Of a DNA stretch of 64,000 bases, positions 1 to 8,696 are shown one piece after another. Source of the DNA: PALSA-612 sp963765295 (GTDB taxonomy: Bacteria; Actinomycetota; Thermoleophilia; Gaiellales; Gaiellaceae). The translations under genes were made by a program, and so were the position numbers. Below the pieces are notes generated by a model. It saw nothing but the letters and a program-made list of their open reading frames with translations, was not told where the DNA came from and did not search any database. The stretch is from positions 411,959-475,958 of the forward strand of contig CAVXVO010000007.1 of assembly GCA_963765295.1 (NCBI GenBank). The letters are read 5' to 3'. Position 1 is the stretch's first letter, and every line of letters starts with the position of its first letter.

Positions 1-498
1 GAGCTGAAGGCGATCCAGCGCGACATCGGGATCACGTTCGTCTACGTGACGCACGACCAGGAGGAGGCGTTGACGATGAGCGACCGGATCGCCGTCTTCT
101 CCGCCGGGCGGATCGAGCAGATCGGCACGCCGGTCGAGGTTTACGAGCACCCGGCGAGCGAGTTCGTGGCCGGCTTCGTCGGCGTCTCGAACCTGCTCGA
201 GCGCGGCGGCCGGCGCTTCACCGTGCGGCCGGAGAAGATCCGCATCCTCGCGGACGGCGAGTCCGCGCCGTCCGGGAACGAGACCGAGTCCGGGGCCGTG
301 ACCGCCGTCGTCTACGTCGGCTCCGTGACGCGAACGATCGTCGACCTCGACCAGGGCGGGACGCTGACCGTCGTCACCCAGAACGTCGACGCCTTCGCGG
401 GGCGCCCGGCCGAGGAGCAGGGGCGGCGCGTGGTCCTCGCATGGCGCCCGGAGAACACGTTTACCATCGACGCTTCGAACAAGGAGGTAACGGAATGA
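1..498 (+). CDS. potA: Polyamine ABC transporter ATP-binding protein, 5' end outside window
   Basis: This is the C-terminal 165 residues of an ABC ATPase that would energise import of spermidine/putrescine-type substrates. The frame is open from base 1. It shows the switch histidine in THDQEEALTMSDRI (codons 16-29), the GTPVEVYEHP linker usual in PotA/UgpC-type ATPases, and a TOBE-like C-terminal domain with VRPEKIRI near codon 75. Walker A, Walker B and the signature motif lie upstream of the window. The stop overlaps the next start (ATGA), so the gene is translationally coupled to the binding protein. Polyamine specificity rests on the following three genes, not on this fragment. Confidence 0.88.
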   Translation, partial: ELKAIQRDIGITFVYVTHDQEEALTMSDRIAVFSAGRIEQIGTPVEVYEHPASEFVAGFVGVSNLLERGGRRFTVRPEKIRILADGESAPSGNETESGAVTAVVYVGSVTRTIVDLDQGGTLTVVTQNVDAFAGRPAEEQGRRVVLAWRPENTFTIDASNKEVTE

Positions 499-1673
499 AG
501 TGGCTCTCCAGGCGGCGGGCGATCGGCGGGGTCGCAGCCGCCGGTCTCATCGCCGTACTCGTCGTGCCGGCGACGAGCATCGGCTCGGCAAGCAAGTCGC
601 CTTCGCCGCCGTCGAAGATCGGCAAGGGCGAAGGGGCATTGAACGTGATCGAGTGGCCGGCCTACACCGACCCCAGCTTCGCGAAGCCGTTCGAGCAGGC
701 GACAGGCTGCAAGATCCATCGCAAGGACGCCGGCTCGTCGAACCAGATGGTGGCGCTGATGCGCGCCGGCGGCGGTGGCGGCGGCGGCCAGTACGACCTC
801 GTCTCCGCGTCGGGCGACGCCAGCCTGAGGCTCGTCTACGGACACGACGTCGTGCCGGTCAACATCAACCTGATCCCCGGCTGGAAGAGCTTCTTCCCCT
901 ACTTCAAGTCGCCGGCCCACAACACGGTGAACGGCGTCCACTACGGCGTCTCGCTGCAGTGGGGGCCGAACACGCTGATCTACAACTCGAAGAAGGTGAA
1001 GGCTCCGACGAGTTGGAGCGTCGTGTACGGCAAGAAGTACGCGGGCAAGATCAGCATCCCGAACAACCCGATCCAGATCGCCGACGCGGCGCTGTACCTG
1101 ATGAAGACCACGCCGTCGCTCGGGATCCGCGACCCGTACGAGCTGACGAAGGCGCAGTTCAACGCGGCGGTGGCGCTGCTCAAGCAGCAGAAGCCGCTCG
1201 TCAAGCGCTACTGGAACTACGCGTCCGACCAGATCCAGGACTTCAAGAACCAGGACGTGACCGTCGGCTCGACGTGGCCGTACCAGACGCTCACCTTGCA
1301 GGCGGCGGGCCTGCCCGTGAAGGACACGATCCCGAAGGAGGGGACGACGGGCTGGGCGGACACGTGGATGGTGGCCGCCAAGGCCCCGCACCCGAACTGC
1401 GCCTACGAGTGGATGCGGTACGTGACGACGCCGAAGGTCGAGGCGAAGCAGGCGATCGTCTTCGGCGAGACGCCGGTCACGCCGCTCGCGTGCCCGTACA
1501 TGAACAAGCTGCAGGCGGGCTCGTGCGCGCAGTACCACCTGAACGCGCCGGCGGCCTACCTGAAGTCGATCCACTTCTGGAAGGTCCCGATCGCGACCTG
1601 CGGCTGGGGCGGGCGGAAGGACTGCGTGGACTTCACGGCCTGGCAGCAGGCCTGGACGCAGATCACCGGCTAG
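495..1673 (+). CDS. potD: Periplasmic polyamine-binding protein (PotD-like)
   Basis: This is a solute-binding protein of about 392 residues for the PotABC transporter. The ATG at 495 is chosen because AAGGAGGT lies 6 bases upstream (481-488) and the start overlaps the potA stop. The N-terminus MKWLSRRRAIGG is followed by a hydrophobic stretch. This is an export signal, and the consecutive arginines allow a Tat reading. The mature part has the bacterial spermidine/putrescine-binding fold pattern: LNVIEWPAYTDPSF near the start, YGVSLQWGPNTLIYN in the middle, and a TGWADTWMVA / Y-E-W-M-R-Y region late. A run of seven glycines sits near residue 90. Position between potA and potB supports the role. 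Confidence 0.88.
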   Translation: MKWLSRRRAIGGVAAAGLIAVLVVPATSIGSASKSPSPPSKIGKGEGALNVIEWPAYTDPSFAKPFEQATGCKIHRKDAGSSNQMVALMRAGGGGGGGQYDLVSASGDASLRLVYGHDVVPVNINLIPGWKSFFPYFKSPAHNTVNGVHYGVSLQWGPNTLIYNSKKVKAPTSWSVVYGKKYAGKISIPNNPIQIADAALYLMKTTPSLGIRDPYELTKAQFNAAVALLKQQKPLVKRYWNYASDQIQDFKNQDVTVGSTWPYQTLTLQAAGLPVKDTIPKEGTTGWADTWMVAAKAPHPNCAYEWMRYVTTPKVEAKQAIVFGETPVTPLACPYMNKLQAGSCAQYHLNAPAAYLKSIHFWKVPIATCGWGGRKDCVDFTAWQQAWTQITG

Positions 1674-1680
1674 CCGGACG

Positions 1681-2601
1681 TTGGCTTCGGAGGCTGCACG
1701 GGAGGCGGGCCCCTCGCGGGGGGCCCGCCTCCGCGTCTCGGCGGCGTTCTGGCGGCGCCCCTGGCTGAAGGGCTCGGGGCTGATCGTGCCGCCCGTCGGC
1801 GCGTACGGGCTCGTCTACCTCGGCTCGCTCGTCGTCCTGCTCCTGGCCGGCTTCTGGACCGTCGACGCATTCACGAGCGAGACGGTCCACACCTGGAACC
1901 TCGACAACTTCCGGACGATCTTCTCGACCAGCGACCCGACGTACTGGCGCATCATCGGCCGCACCGTCGCGATCGCGGCAGCCGTCACGGTCGCCGACGC
2001 CGTGCTCGCCTTCCCGCTCGCGTACTTCATGGCCCGGATCGCGACGCCGCGGCAGCGGCAGCTGCTCTTCGTCGCCGTGCTGCTCCCGCTCTGGTCGAGC
2101 TACCTCGTCCGCATCTACTCCTGGCGGACGATCCTGTCGTCGCACGGCGCGCTCAACTGGGCGCTCGGCGGTACGGGGTTCCCCACCGGAAGCATCTCGA
2201 TCGGGACCGTGGGGGCGATGTGGCTCGTGTTCACCTACATCTGGCTGCCGTTCATGGTGCTGCCGGTGTTCGCGGCGATCGAGCGCATTCCGGACAACTA
2301 CCTGGAGGCCTCGGGCGACCTCGGCGCGCGCGGGGCGCGGACGTTCCGGAGCGTGATGCTGCCGCTGACGATGCCGGGCGTCGTCGCCGGGTCGATCTTC
2401 ACGTTCTCGCTCACGCTCGGCGACTTCATCACGCCGCTGCTGATCGGCGGCGGGCCGGGGACGTCGATGATCGGCAGCACGGTCGAGGCGAACGTGGGGC
2501 TGAACCTCCCGCTCGCCGCCGCGCTGACCGCGGTGCCGGTCGCGATCATGGCCCTCTACCTGTGGGCCGCCAAGCGCGTCGGCGCGTTCGAGGCGCTCTA
2601 G
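1681..2601 (+). CDS. potB: Polyamine ABC transporter permease (PotB-like)
   Basis: This is an inner-membrane permease subunit of 306 residues with about six membrane segments, the first near residues 33-60 after a basic N-terminus. The permease EAA-type loop is visible as EASGDLGARGARTFRSV, the contact site for the ATPase. The YLVRIYSWRTIL segment is typical of PotB. The start is uncertain: TTG 1681 is the only in-frame start that keeps the whole first membrane segment, it has no clear ribosome-binding site, and a strong hairpin covers codons 7-18. The gene follows potD by 7 bases and precedes potC by 3. Confidence 0.85.
   Translation: MASEAAREAGPSRGARLRVSAAFWRRPWLKGSGLIVPPVGAYGLVYLGSLVVLLLAGFWTVDAFTSETVHTWNLDNFRTIFSTSDPTYWRIIGRTVAIAAAVTVADAVLAFPLAYFMARIATPRQRQLLFVAVLLPLWSSYLVRIYSWRTILSSHGALNWALGGTGFPTGSISIGTVGAMWLVFTYIWLPFMVLPVFAAIERIPDNYLEASGDLGARGARTFRSVMLPLTMPGVVAGSIFTFSLTLGDFITPLLIGGGPGTSMIGSTVEANVGLNLPLAAALTAVPVAIMALYLWAAKRVGAFEAL
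1701..1732 (+). promoter_or_regulatory. Strong GC hairpin at the potD-potB junction
   Basis: A perfect 12-bp inverted repeat (GGAGGCGGGCCC / GGGCCCGCCTCC) flanks an 8-base loop, 28 bases after the potD stop. It lies inside the first codons of potB if potB starts at the TTG at 1681. No T-tract follows, so it is not a standard intrinsic terminator. Hairpins at this place in binding-protein transporters often protect the upstream mRNA and lower permease expression. That role here is inferred. Confidence 0.6.
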
Positions 2602-2604
2602 GAC

Positions 2605-3426
2605 GTGGAGACGCGCGCGACTCGCATCGGGCTCGGCGTGTGGACGGTGCTCGTCGTCTGCTTCCTCTGGCTCCCGCTCGTCGTGATCGCGGTCTACGCG
2701 TTCAACAGCTCGCCGATCCAGAGCTGGCCGATCTCGAGCTGGACGCTGCACTGGTTCCGCGTCGCGTGGGACAACCCCGACGTGCGCAGCGCCTTCTGGC
2801 TCTCCGTCGAGGTCGGGCTGATCGCAACCGCGGTCGCCGTCGTGCTCGGCTCGATGGCCGCGTTCGGCGTGCACCGCTTTCGCTTCTTCGGGCGGGATTC
2901 GGTCTCGCTGCTCCTGCTGCTCCCGATCGCGCTCCCGGGCATCATCACGGGCCTCGCGCTGCAGCAGTTCTTCACGTTCGCGAACCAGCAGGCGTCGTGG
3001 CTGCCGGGGCTGCCGTTCTCGATGCTGACGATCGTGATCGGCCACGCGACCTTCTGCGTGATCATCGTCTACAACAACGTCCTCGCCCGCCTGCGCCGTA
3101 CGAGCGGCTCGCTGGTCGAGGCGTCGATGGACCTCGGCGCCGACGGGTGGCAGACGTTCCGCTACATCACCTGGCCGGTGCTGTCGACGGCGCTCGTCGG
3201 CGGCGCGCTGCTCGCGTTCGCGCTCTCCTTCGACGAGGTGATCGTGACGACGTTCACGGCCGGCGCGCAGGCGACGCTCCCGATCTTCATCCTCAACAAC
3301 ATCAACCGCGGCACGCAACTGCCGGTGATCAACGTCGTCGCGTTCGTGGTGATCGTGCTGACGGTGATCCCGGTGTGGGCGTCGGTCCGGCTGACGCACG
3401 CGTCCGGCCTTTCTCGGCGAAACTAG
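2605..3426 (+). CDS. potC: Polyamine ABC transporter permease (PotC-like)
   Basis: This is the second permease subunit, 273 residues, with six predicted membrane segments. The GTG start lies 3 bases after the potB stop. The N-terminal segment VLVVCFLWLPLVVIAVYAF is followed by the FNSSPIQ-W pattern typical of PotC. The EAA-type loop EASMDLGADGWQTFRYI is present, and the FDEVIVTTF segment near residue 212 is conserved in PotC. With PotA, PotD and PotB it completes one importer. It is probably co-transcribed with the aldehyde dehydrogenase that begins 24 bases later. Confidence 0.87.
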   Translation: METRATRIGLGVWTVLVVCFLWLPLVVIAVYAFNSSPIQSWPISSWTLHWFRVAWDNPDVRSAFWLSVEVGLIATAVAVVLGSMAAFGVHRFRFFGRDSVSLLLLLPIALPGIITGLALQQFFTFANQQASWLPGLPFSMLTIVIGHATFCVIIVYNNVLARLRRTSGSLVEASMDLGADGWQTFRYITWPVLSTALVGGALLAFALSFDEVIVTTFTAGAQATLPIFILNNINRGTQLPVINVVAFVVIVLTVIPVWASVRLTHASGLSRRN

Positions 3427-3450
3427 ATCGACGCGAACGGGAGGAACGAC

Positions 3451-4893
3451 ATGTCGACCACGGTGACGAGCTACAAGAACTTCGTCGGCGGCGAGTGGGT
3501 GGACGCCGCCAGCGGCGAGACGATGGAGGTGCTCAACCCGGCGACCGGCGAGGTGATCGCCGAGGTGCCGCGCGGCGGGGCAGAGGACGTCGACCGTGCG
3601 GTCGCCGCGGCCGCGAAGGCGCTTCCGGACTGGCTCGACAAGACGCCGAAGGACCGCATGGAGCTCCTGCTCAAGCTCGCGGACGTGATCGAGGAGAACG
3701 CCGACGAGCTGGCCCGGCTCGAGTCGCTGAACGTGGGCAAGCCGATGTGGATCTCGCGCGACGAGCCCCCGTTCATGGCCGACAACCTGCGCTTCTTCGC
3801 GGGCGCGGCGCGGAACCTCGAGGGGAAGGCATCGACCGAGTACGTCGAGGGCTACACGTCCTTCCTACGGCGCGAGCCGCTCGGCATCGTCGCCGGGATC
3901 ACGCCCTGGAACTACCCGCTGATGATGGTCGTCTGGAAGCTCGGCCCGGCGCTCGCGGCCGGCAACGTGCAGATCCTGAAGCCGGCCGAGCAGACGCCGC
4001 TGACGACGCTGCGCTTCGTGGAGCTGGCGCAGGAGATCCTGCCGCCGGGCGTCGTGAACGTGATCACCGGCGACGGCGTGCCGGTCGGCGACGGGCTCGT
4101 GCGGCATCCCGACATCGCCCTCGTCTCGCTGACCGGCGACGTCGAGACCGGCAAGACGATCGCGCGCAACGCGGCGGACACGCTCAAGCGCGTCCACCTC
4201 GAGCTCGGCGGCAAGGCGCCGATGGTCGTCTTCGACGACGCCGATCCCGAGGCGGTCGCGGGCGCGATCAAGGTCGGCGGCTACTTCAACTCGGGCCAGG
4301 ACTGCACCGCATCGTCGCGCATCCTGGTCTCGGAGCGGATCTACGACGACGTCATGTCGCAGACGGTCGACGCGGTCTCGTCGCTGAAGGTGGGCGACCC
4401 GTCCGAGGGAGACGACGTCGAGATGGGCCCGGTGATCTCGGCCGCGCAGCAGGAGCGCGTGCTCGGCTTCCTCGAACGCGCCGTCGAGGCCAAGGCCACG
4501 GTGGTCACGGGCGGCGGCTCGGTCGGCGAGCGCGGCTTCTTCGTCGCGCCGACCATCGTCGCCGACGTGACCCAGGACGCGGAGATCGTGCAACGCGAGG
4601 TGTTCGGCCCGGTCGTGACCGTGCAGCGCTTCTCGTCGGACGAGGAGGCGCTCGAGCTCGCCAACGACGTCCGCTACGGGCTCGCGGCATCCGTGTTCTC
4701 GAAGGACGTCGGCCGTGCGCTCGGTGCCGCCCGCAAGCTCGCGTTCGGCACGGTCTGGATCAACGAGCACCTGTTCCCGCTCACCCCCGAGATGCCCCAC
4801 GGCGGCATCAAGGAGTCGGGTTACGGCAAGGACATGTCGATCTACTCGATGGAGGAGTACACGCGCGTCAAGCACGTGGTCGCGAAGCTCTAG
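3451..4893 (+). CDS. NAD-dependent aldehyde dehydrogenase, aminobutyraldehyde type
   Basis: This enzyme of 480 residues should oxidise an aldehyde to the acid, most likely 4-aminobutyraldehyde to GABA given the polyamine context. A GGGAGG Shine-Dalgarno precedes ATG 3451. The family landmarks are in order: TPWNYPL near residue 152, the ILKPAEQTPLT cofactor region, the general-base glutamate E251 in LELGGKAP, and the catalytic cysteine C285 in GQDCTASS. The sequence pattern resembles PatD/Prr-type gamma-aminobutyraldehyde dehydrogenases. Betaine-aldehyde activity cannot be excluded. Its TAG stop shares the CTAG tetranucleotide with the convergent gene. Confidence 0.85.
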   Translation: MSTTVTSYKNFVGGEWVDAASGETMEVLNPATGEVIAEVPRGGAEDVDRAVAAAAKALPDWLDKTPKDRMELLLKLADVIEENADELARLESLNVGKPMWISRDEPPFMADNLRFFAGAARNLEGKASTEYVEGYTSFLRREPLGIVAGITPWNYPLMMVVWKLGPALAAGNVQILKPAEQTPLTTLRFVELAQEILPPGVVNVITGDGVPVGDGLVRHPDIALVSLTGDVETGKTIARNAADTLKRVHLELGGKAPMVVFDDADPEAVAGAIKVGGYFNSGQDCTASSRILVSERIYDDVMSQTVDAVSSLKVGDPSEGDDVEMGPVISAAQQERVLGFLERAVEAKATVVTGGGSVGERGFFVAPTIVADVTQDAEIVQREVFGPVVTVQRFSSDEEALELANDVRYGLAASVFSKDVGRALGAARKLAFGTVWINEHLFPLTPEMPHGGIKESGYGKDMSIYSMEEYTRVKHVVAKL

Positions 4894-6131
4894 ACGCCGT
4901 CTACGACTCCAGGGCGGCCGGGGGTGCGCTCCGAGATCGCGTGCGGGGACCCGTACTCGGCGAGCAGGTCGAGGAACGGCATCGAGTCGAACGACTCGGG
5001 GCCGACCACGCCCGTGCCCTTCCAGTCACCGCGCGCGAGCAGCTCCATCGCGACCACCGGGTTGACCGCGGTCTGCCAGACGACCGCCTGCGAGCCGTAC
5101 TCGCGCATCGACCACTCGTTGTCGACCACGTGGTAGATATAGGTCGCCCGCGGGGCGCCGTCCTTGCCGGTCCCGGTGACGAACGTGCCGGCGCAGGTCT
5201 TGCCCGTCATCCGCTCGCCGAGGCCACCCGGATCCGGCAGGCAGGCCGCGACGACGTCCCTCGGCGCCACCTCCACGCCGCCGGCGCGAATCTTCTCCTT
5301 CGAGGCGAGGCCGAGCTCGCGGAGCCACTTGAGGACGGCGACGAACTCGAGGCTCAGCCCGTACTTGAACGTGACGCGGCGGCAGTCGATCTCGCGCGGG
5401 ATCAGCACGACCTCCTCGTGCTCGACGTTGACGCACTCCATGGCGCCGATTCCCTCGGGGAACTCGAACATCTCCGGCTCGGACAGCGGTTCGGTCGTGA
5501 ACCAGCCGCGCTCCTTCTCCCAGACGAGCGCCGGGTTCAGGCACTCCTCGATCGTCGTCCAGATCGAGAAGGTGGGCGCGAACTCGTACCCCTCGACGAC
5601 GAGATCGGAGCCGTCGCGTACCGACACCTCGTCGAGTTCGGAGAACAGATGGTCGGCGGCGTACCGAGCGGCCACGTCGGAGAAGCCCGGCTCGACGCCC
5701 ATCCCGACGATCGCGAGGCGACCCGCCTGCTGCCACTCCTCCGCGCGCTCGAACTGCCGGTCGGCGAGCTTGACGCCGCACTCCTCGTACGGGTTGTCCG
5801 GATGCGGCTCGGACAGCGTCGTCGCCATGTCGAGGTAGATCGCACCCGCCTGGAAGCAGGCGTCGAAGACGGGGACGACGAAGCGAGGGTCGACCGCGTT
5901 CAGCACGGCGTCGGCGCGAAGCGCGCGGATCAGGGCGGCGAGCGAGGCGGTGTCGGTCGCGTCGATGCGGGCGGCGTCGAAGCGGTCAGGCTCTCCGAGC
6001 GACTCGACCGATGCCGACGCGCGGCCCACGTCGAGGTCGCCGAGGATGATCCGGTCGAAGAAGTCGCGCCTCTGCGCAATCCGCGCAAACGCCGTCCCGA
6101 CGCCGCCTGAGCCGATCACGAGGATGTTCAT
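4890..6131 (-). CDS. Saccharopine dehydrogenase-family NAD(P) oxidoreductase
   Basis: This is a protein of 413 residues starting at MNILVIGSGGVG, a Rossmann dinucleotide motif right at the N-terminus. The ATG at 6131 is preferred over an upstream in-frame extension that carries no domain. The fold is that of saccharopine dehydrogenase-like enzymes, a group that includes carboxynorspermidine and homospermidine synthase-type members. Recognisable parts include LNAVDPRFVVPVFDAC, the AIVGMGVEPGFSDVAARY segment and an acidic C-terminal half. It is convergent with the aldehyde dehydrogenase and divergent from the Lrp-type regulator. A role in polyamine or basic amino acid metabolism is inferred from context; the substrate is unknown. 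Confidence 0.7.
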   Translation of the reverse strand: MNILVIGSGGVGTAFARIAQRRDFFDRIILGDLDVGRASASVESLGEPDRFDAARIDATDTASLAALIRALRADAVLNAVDPRFVVPVFDACFQAGAIYLDMATTLSEPHPDNPYEECGVKLADRQFERAEEWQQAGRLAIVGMGVEPGFSDVAARYAADHLFSELDEVSVRDGSDLVVEGYEFAPTFSIWTTIEECLNPALVWEKERGWFTTEPLSEPEMFEFPEGIGAMECVNVEHEEVVLIPREIDCRRVTFKYGLSLEFVAVLKWLRELGLASKEKIRAGGVEVAPRDVVAACLPDPGGLGERMTGKTCAGTFVTGTGKDGAPRATYIYHVVDNEWSMREYGSQAVVWQTAVNPVVAMELLARGDWKGTGVVGPESFDSMPFLDLLAEYGSPHAISERTPGRPGVVDGV

Positions 6132-6153
6132 GGCCTGCCCGCCGTCACACTGA

Positions 6154-6166
6154 CATTGACGCAATG
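6154..6166. promoter_or_regulatory. Candidate Lrp/AsnC operator in divergent promoter region
   Basis: CATTG-ACG-CAATG is a perfect inverted repeat in the 63-base gap between the divergent dehydrogenase and Lrp-type genes. Related half-sites (GCATTGCG at 6192-6199 and GACATTAC near 6216) follow on the Lrp side. Lrp/AsnC proteins commonly bind such degenerate palindromes next to their own gene. Binding is not shown. Confidence 0.45.
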
Positions 6167-6194
6167 CGCCCGAATGTGGTAGGAGTGCCTCGCA

Positions 6195-6755
6195 TTGCGC
6201 GCCACTCGGCCCGGACATTACAGCAAAGCGCAGGCTGCGTCACGGGGCCCGGTCGGGCAGGGGCGCCGGCTCGACGACGTCGACTCGGCGCTGATCGAGG
6301 CGTTGCAGCTGAACGGGCGCGACTCGTTTCGGCGGATCGCCGGCGAGGTCGGCGTCTCCGAGGCGACGATCCGCGCGCGCTACCAACGGCTGTGTGACGA
6401 CGGCATCGTCCAGGTCACGGCGGTGACGAATCCGCTCGGCCTCGGGTACGACGCCATGGCGATGGTCGGCGTCAGGACGTCCGGCCCACCCGAGGACGCG
6501 GCCGAGCTCATCGACCAGGTCGAGGAGGCCAGCTACGTCGTGGTCGCGGCCGGGCAGTTCGACCTGCTGGTCGAGCTCGTCTGCGTCGACCGGCGCCACC
6601 TGCTGGACGTCACGAACAGGATCCGGGCCCTGGACGGCGTCGCCTCGACCGAGACGTTCGTCTACCTCGAGCTTCGCAAGCAGCTCTACGACTGGGGCAT
6701 CAGGAAGACACCCAACGAGCCTCCCGCCGTGGCGGGGGCGGGAAAGGGAGGCTGA
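6195..6755 (+). CDS. Lrp/AsnC family transcriptional regulator
   Basis: This is a DNA-binding regulator of 186 residues. The TTG start at 6195 is supported by AGGAG at 6181-6185, 9 bases upstream. An N-terminal winged helix-turn-helix is visible in LDDVDSALIEALQLNGRDSF with the recognition helix around VSEATIRARYQRL. A C-terminal RAM-type ligand-binding domain follows (AMAMVGVRTSG, YVVVAAGQFDLLVEL, GVASTETFVYLELRKQ). Lrp-type regulators respond to amino acids or related amines and often control the gene beside them. It heads an apparent operon with the permease, Usp, aminotransferase and oxidase genes through overlapping start and stop codons. Confidence 0.88.
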   Translation: MRATRPGHYSKAQAASRGPVGQGRRLDDVDSALIEALQLNGRDSFRRIAGEVGVSEATIRARYQRLCDDGIVQVTAVTNPLGLGYDAMAMVGVRTSGPPEDAAELIDQVEEASYVVVAAGQFDLLVELVCVDRRHLLDVTNRIRALDGVASTETFVYLELRKQLYDWGIRKTPNEPPAVAGAGKGG

Positions 6756-8281
6756 TGGCAACCGCAGAGGTCACGGTTCCTCGGGCCGGTGTCGTCGAGG
6801 CCGACAAAGGTCTCAAGGCAGGCGCGCTCGGGTTCGTCTCGAGCGTCGTCATCGGCGTTGCGTCGACGGCACCGGCGTACAGCCTGGCGGCGACGCTGGG
6901 CCTGGTCACGGCGACCGTCGGCATCGGCGTTCATGCGCCGATCGTGATGGTGGTCGCCTTCATACCGATGCTGTTCGTCGCGCTCGGCTTCAAGTACCTG
7001 AATCAGGCCGACCCCGACTGCGGGACGACCTTCACCTGGTGCGCTCGCGCGTTCGGACCGATCACCGGCTGGCTCGGCGGCTGGGGCTTGGTCGTCGCCG
7101 ACGTGCTCGTGATGGCGAGCCTCTCGCAGATCGCCGGCTCGTACACCTTCCTCCTCTTCGGCGCGGACAGCGCTGCCAACAGCACCCTCTGGGTGGGGAT
7201 CGCGGGCGTCGTCTGGATCCTGCTCATGGGCTTCATCTGCTACGTCGGCATCGAGGCGTCGGCTCGAACGCAGTACTTCCTGCTCGCCGCGGAGATCCTG
7301 ATCCTCGGCGTCTTCTCGATCGTGGCGCTGACCAAGGTCTGGACCGGCCATCCGGCCGGCAGCATTCATCCATCGTGGAGCTGGCTCGACCCGACCGGGA
7401 TCTCGTCGTTCGGCGCACTGAGCAGCGCGCTCCTGATCGCGATCTTCATCTACTGGGGCTGGGACACGGCCGTCTCGGTGAACGAGGAGACCGAGGACGC
7501 GACACAGACGCCCGGTAAGGCCGCGGTGGTGAGCACCTTCCTGCTGCTCGGGATCTACGTCATCGTCACGTTCGCCGCGCAGGCGTTCCACGGGATCGGC
7601 TTCCTGAACGCCAACTCGGACGACATCCTCGGCGCGCTCGGGAAAGACGTGCTCGGGACGCCGTGGGACAAGCTGCTGATCATCGCCGTGCTCACCTCGG
7701 CGTCGGCCTCGACGCAGACCACGATCCTGCCGACCACGCGGGCGACGCTCGCGATGGCGAGCCACGGAGCGCTGCCGAAGACCTTCGCGAAGATCCATCC
7801 GCGCCACCTGACACCGAGCGTCTCGACCGTCTGGATGTGCGGAGTCTCGATCGCGGTCTTCCTCGTGCTCAACTCCATCTCGCAGAACATCCTCTTCGAC
7901 TCGGTCACCGCGACCGGATTCGGCATCGCCTTCTACTACGGGCTCACCGGTCTCGCCTGCACCTGGTACTTCCGGCGGGAGCTCACGAAGAGCGTGCGCA
8001 ACTTCGTCTACGTTGGCCTGCTGCCGCTCGTGGGCGGGATCATGCTCCTCGCCATCCTCGGCGACAGCTTCTACGAAGCCTGGAGCCCGTCGAGCTCGAA
8101 CACGGGCTCGTCGTGGATCGGCCTCTCACCGCCGGTCGCGATGGCGCTGCTCTCCCTGTTGATCGGGGTCGCTGTCATGATCGGGCAGCGGATCGTCTCT
8201 CCGGAGCCGTTCTTCCGCTGGAAGACGCAGGTCGCCGATCCGGCTGTCCTGCAGCCGGCAAAGGAGGTGGCTCATGGCTAG
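6755..8281 (+). CDS. APC-family amino acid/polyamine permease
   Basis: This is an integral membrane transporter of 508 residues with about 12 membrane segments. The APC-type first segment contains GFVSSVVIGVASTAPAYSL, and DPDCGTTFTWCARAFGP matches the conserved loop after segment 2. The ATG overlaps the regulator stop (ATGA) and is preceded by AAAGGGAGG. Position between the Lrp-type regulator and the deaminating enzymes suggests uptake of an amine or amino acid, perhaps putrescine or GABA. The substrate cannot be read from the sequence. The last 8 bases overlap the following gene. Confidence 0.85.
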   Translation: MATAEVTVPRAGVVEADKGLKAGALGFVSSVVIGVASTAPAYSLAATLGLVTATVGIGVHAPIVMVVAFIPMLFVALGFKYLNQADPDCGTTFTWCARAFGPITGWLGGWGLVVADVLVMASLSQIAGSYTFLLFGADSAANSTLWVGIAGVVWILLMGFICYVGIEASARTQYFLLAAEILILGVFSIVALTKVWTGHPAGSIHPSWSWLDPTGISSFGALSSALLIAIFIYWGWDTAVSVNEETEDATQTPGKAAVVSTFLLLGIYVIVTFAAQAFHGIGFLNANSDDILGALGKDVLGTPWDKLLIIAVLTSASASTQTTILPTTRATLAMASHGALPKTFAKIHPRHLTPSVSTVWMCGVSIAVFLVLNSISQNILFDSVTATGFGIAFYYGLTGLACTWYFRRELTKSVRNFVYVGLLPLVGGIMLLAILGDSFYEAWSPSSSNTGSSWIGLSPPVAMALLSLLIGVAVMIGQRIVSPEPFFRWKTQVADPAVLQPAKEVAHG

Positions 8282-8696
8282 GACGCTCGTCCTCGGGTAC
8301 GACGGATCGGACGGCTCCCGCGCCGCGCTCGAAAAGGCGGTCGAGGTCGCCCAGCTGGAGAGTGCGAGGATCGTCGTCGTGTTCGCGTACGAGATCCCGG
8401 CCGCGTACGGCGGGGAGACGGGCGACTACCGCCGGGCGGTGCGCGAGCTCGCCGAGCAGAAGACGTCGGAGGCGGTCGAGCGGATCACGGCAGCCGGCGT
8501 CGAATGCGAGGTCGAGCTCGTGCCCGAGCGGCCGGCGCACGGTCTCGTCGACGTCGCCGAGCGGGTCGGGGCGAGCATGATCGTCATCGGCACGAACGGA
8601 GAGCATCCGATCAAGGGCGTCGTGCTCGGCTCGGTTCCGCACAAGCTGCTCCACATCTCGCCCGTCCCGGTTCTGGTCGTCCCCGAGCCGGAATGA
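8274..8696 (+). CDS. Universal stress protein (UspA family)
   Basis: This is a single-domain protein of 140 residues with the Usp fold. It begins with a short beta strand, LVLGYDGSDGSRAALEKA. It ends with the ATP-binding signature G-T-N-G followed nine residues later by G-S (GTNGEHPIKGVVLGS) and the final strand VPVLVVPE. It probably binds ATP in the cytoplasm. Its start lies inside the end of the permease gene and its stop overlaps the aminotransferase start. A dedicated Usp partner is common beside APC permeases, though its role here is not known. Confidence 0.85.
   Translation: MARTLVLGYDGSDGSRAALEKAVEVAQLESARIVVVFAYEIPAAYGGETGDYRRAVRELAEQKTSEAVERITAAGVECEVELVPERPAHGLVDVAERVGASMIVIGTNGEHPIKGVVLGSVPHKLLHISPVPVLVVPEPE

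Noticed and set aside
312..1574. Long open frames opposite to real genes, for example 312-1574 minus, 1663-3399 minus and 2220-6110 plus
   Set aside because: They are extremely rich in arginine, aspartate, proline and alanine and overlap genes with clear motifs. This is the expected shadow of high-GC codon use.
1701..1732. Intrinsic terminator between potD and potB
   Set aside because: No T-tract follows and potB and potC would be left without a visible promoter, so it is listed as a regulatory hairpin.
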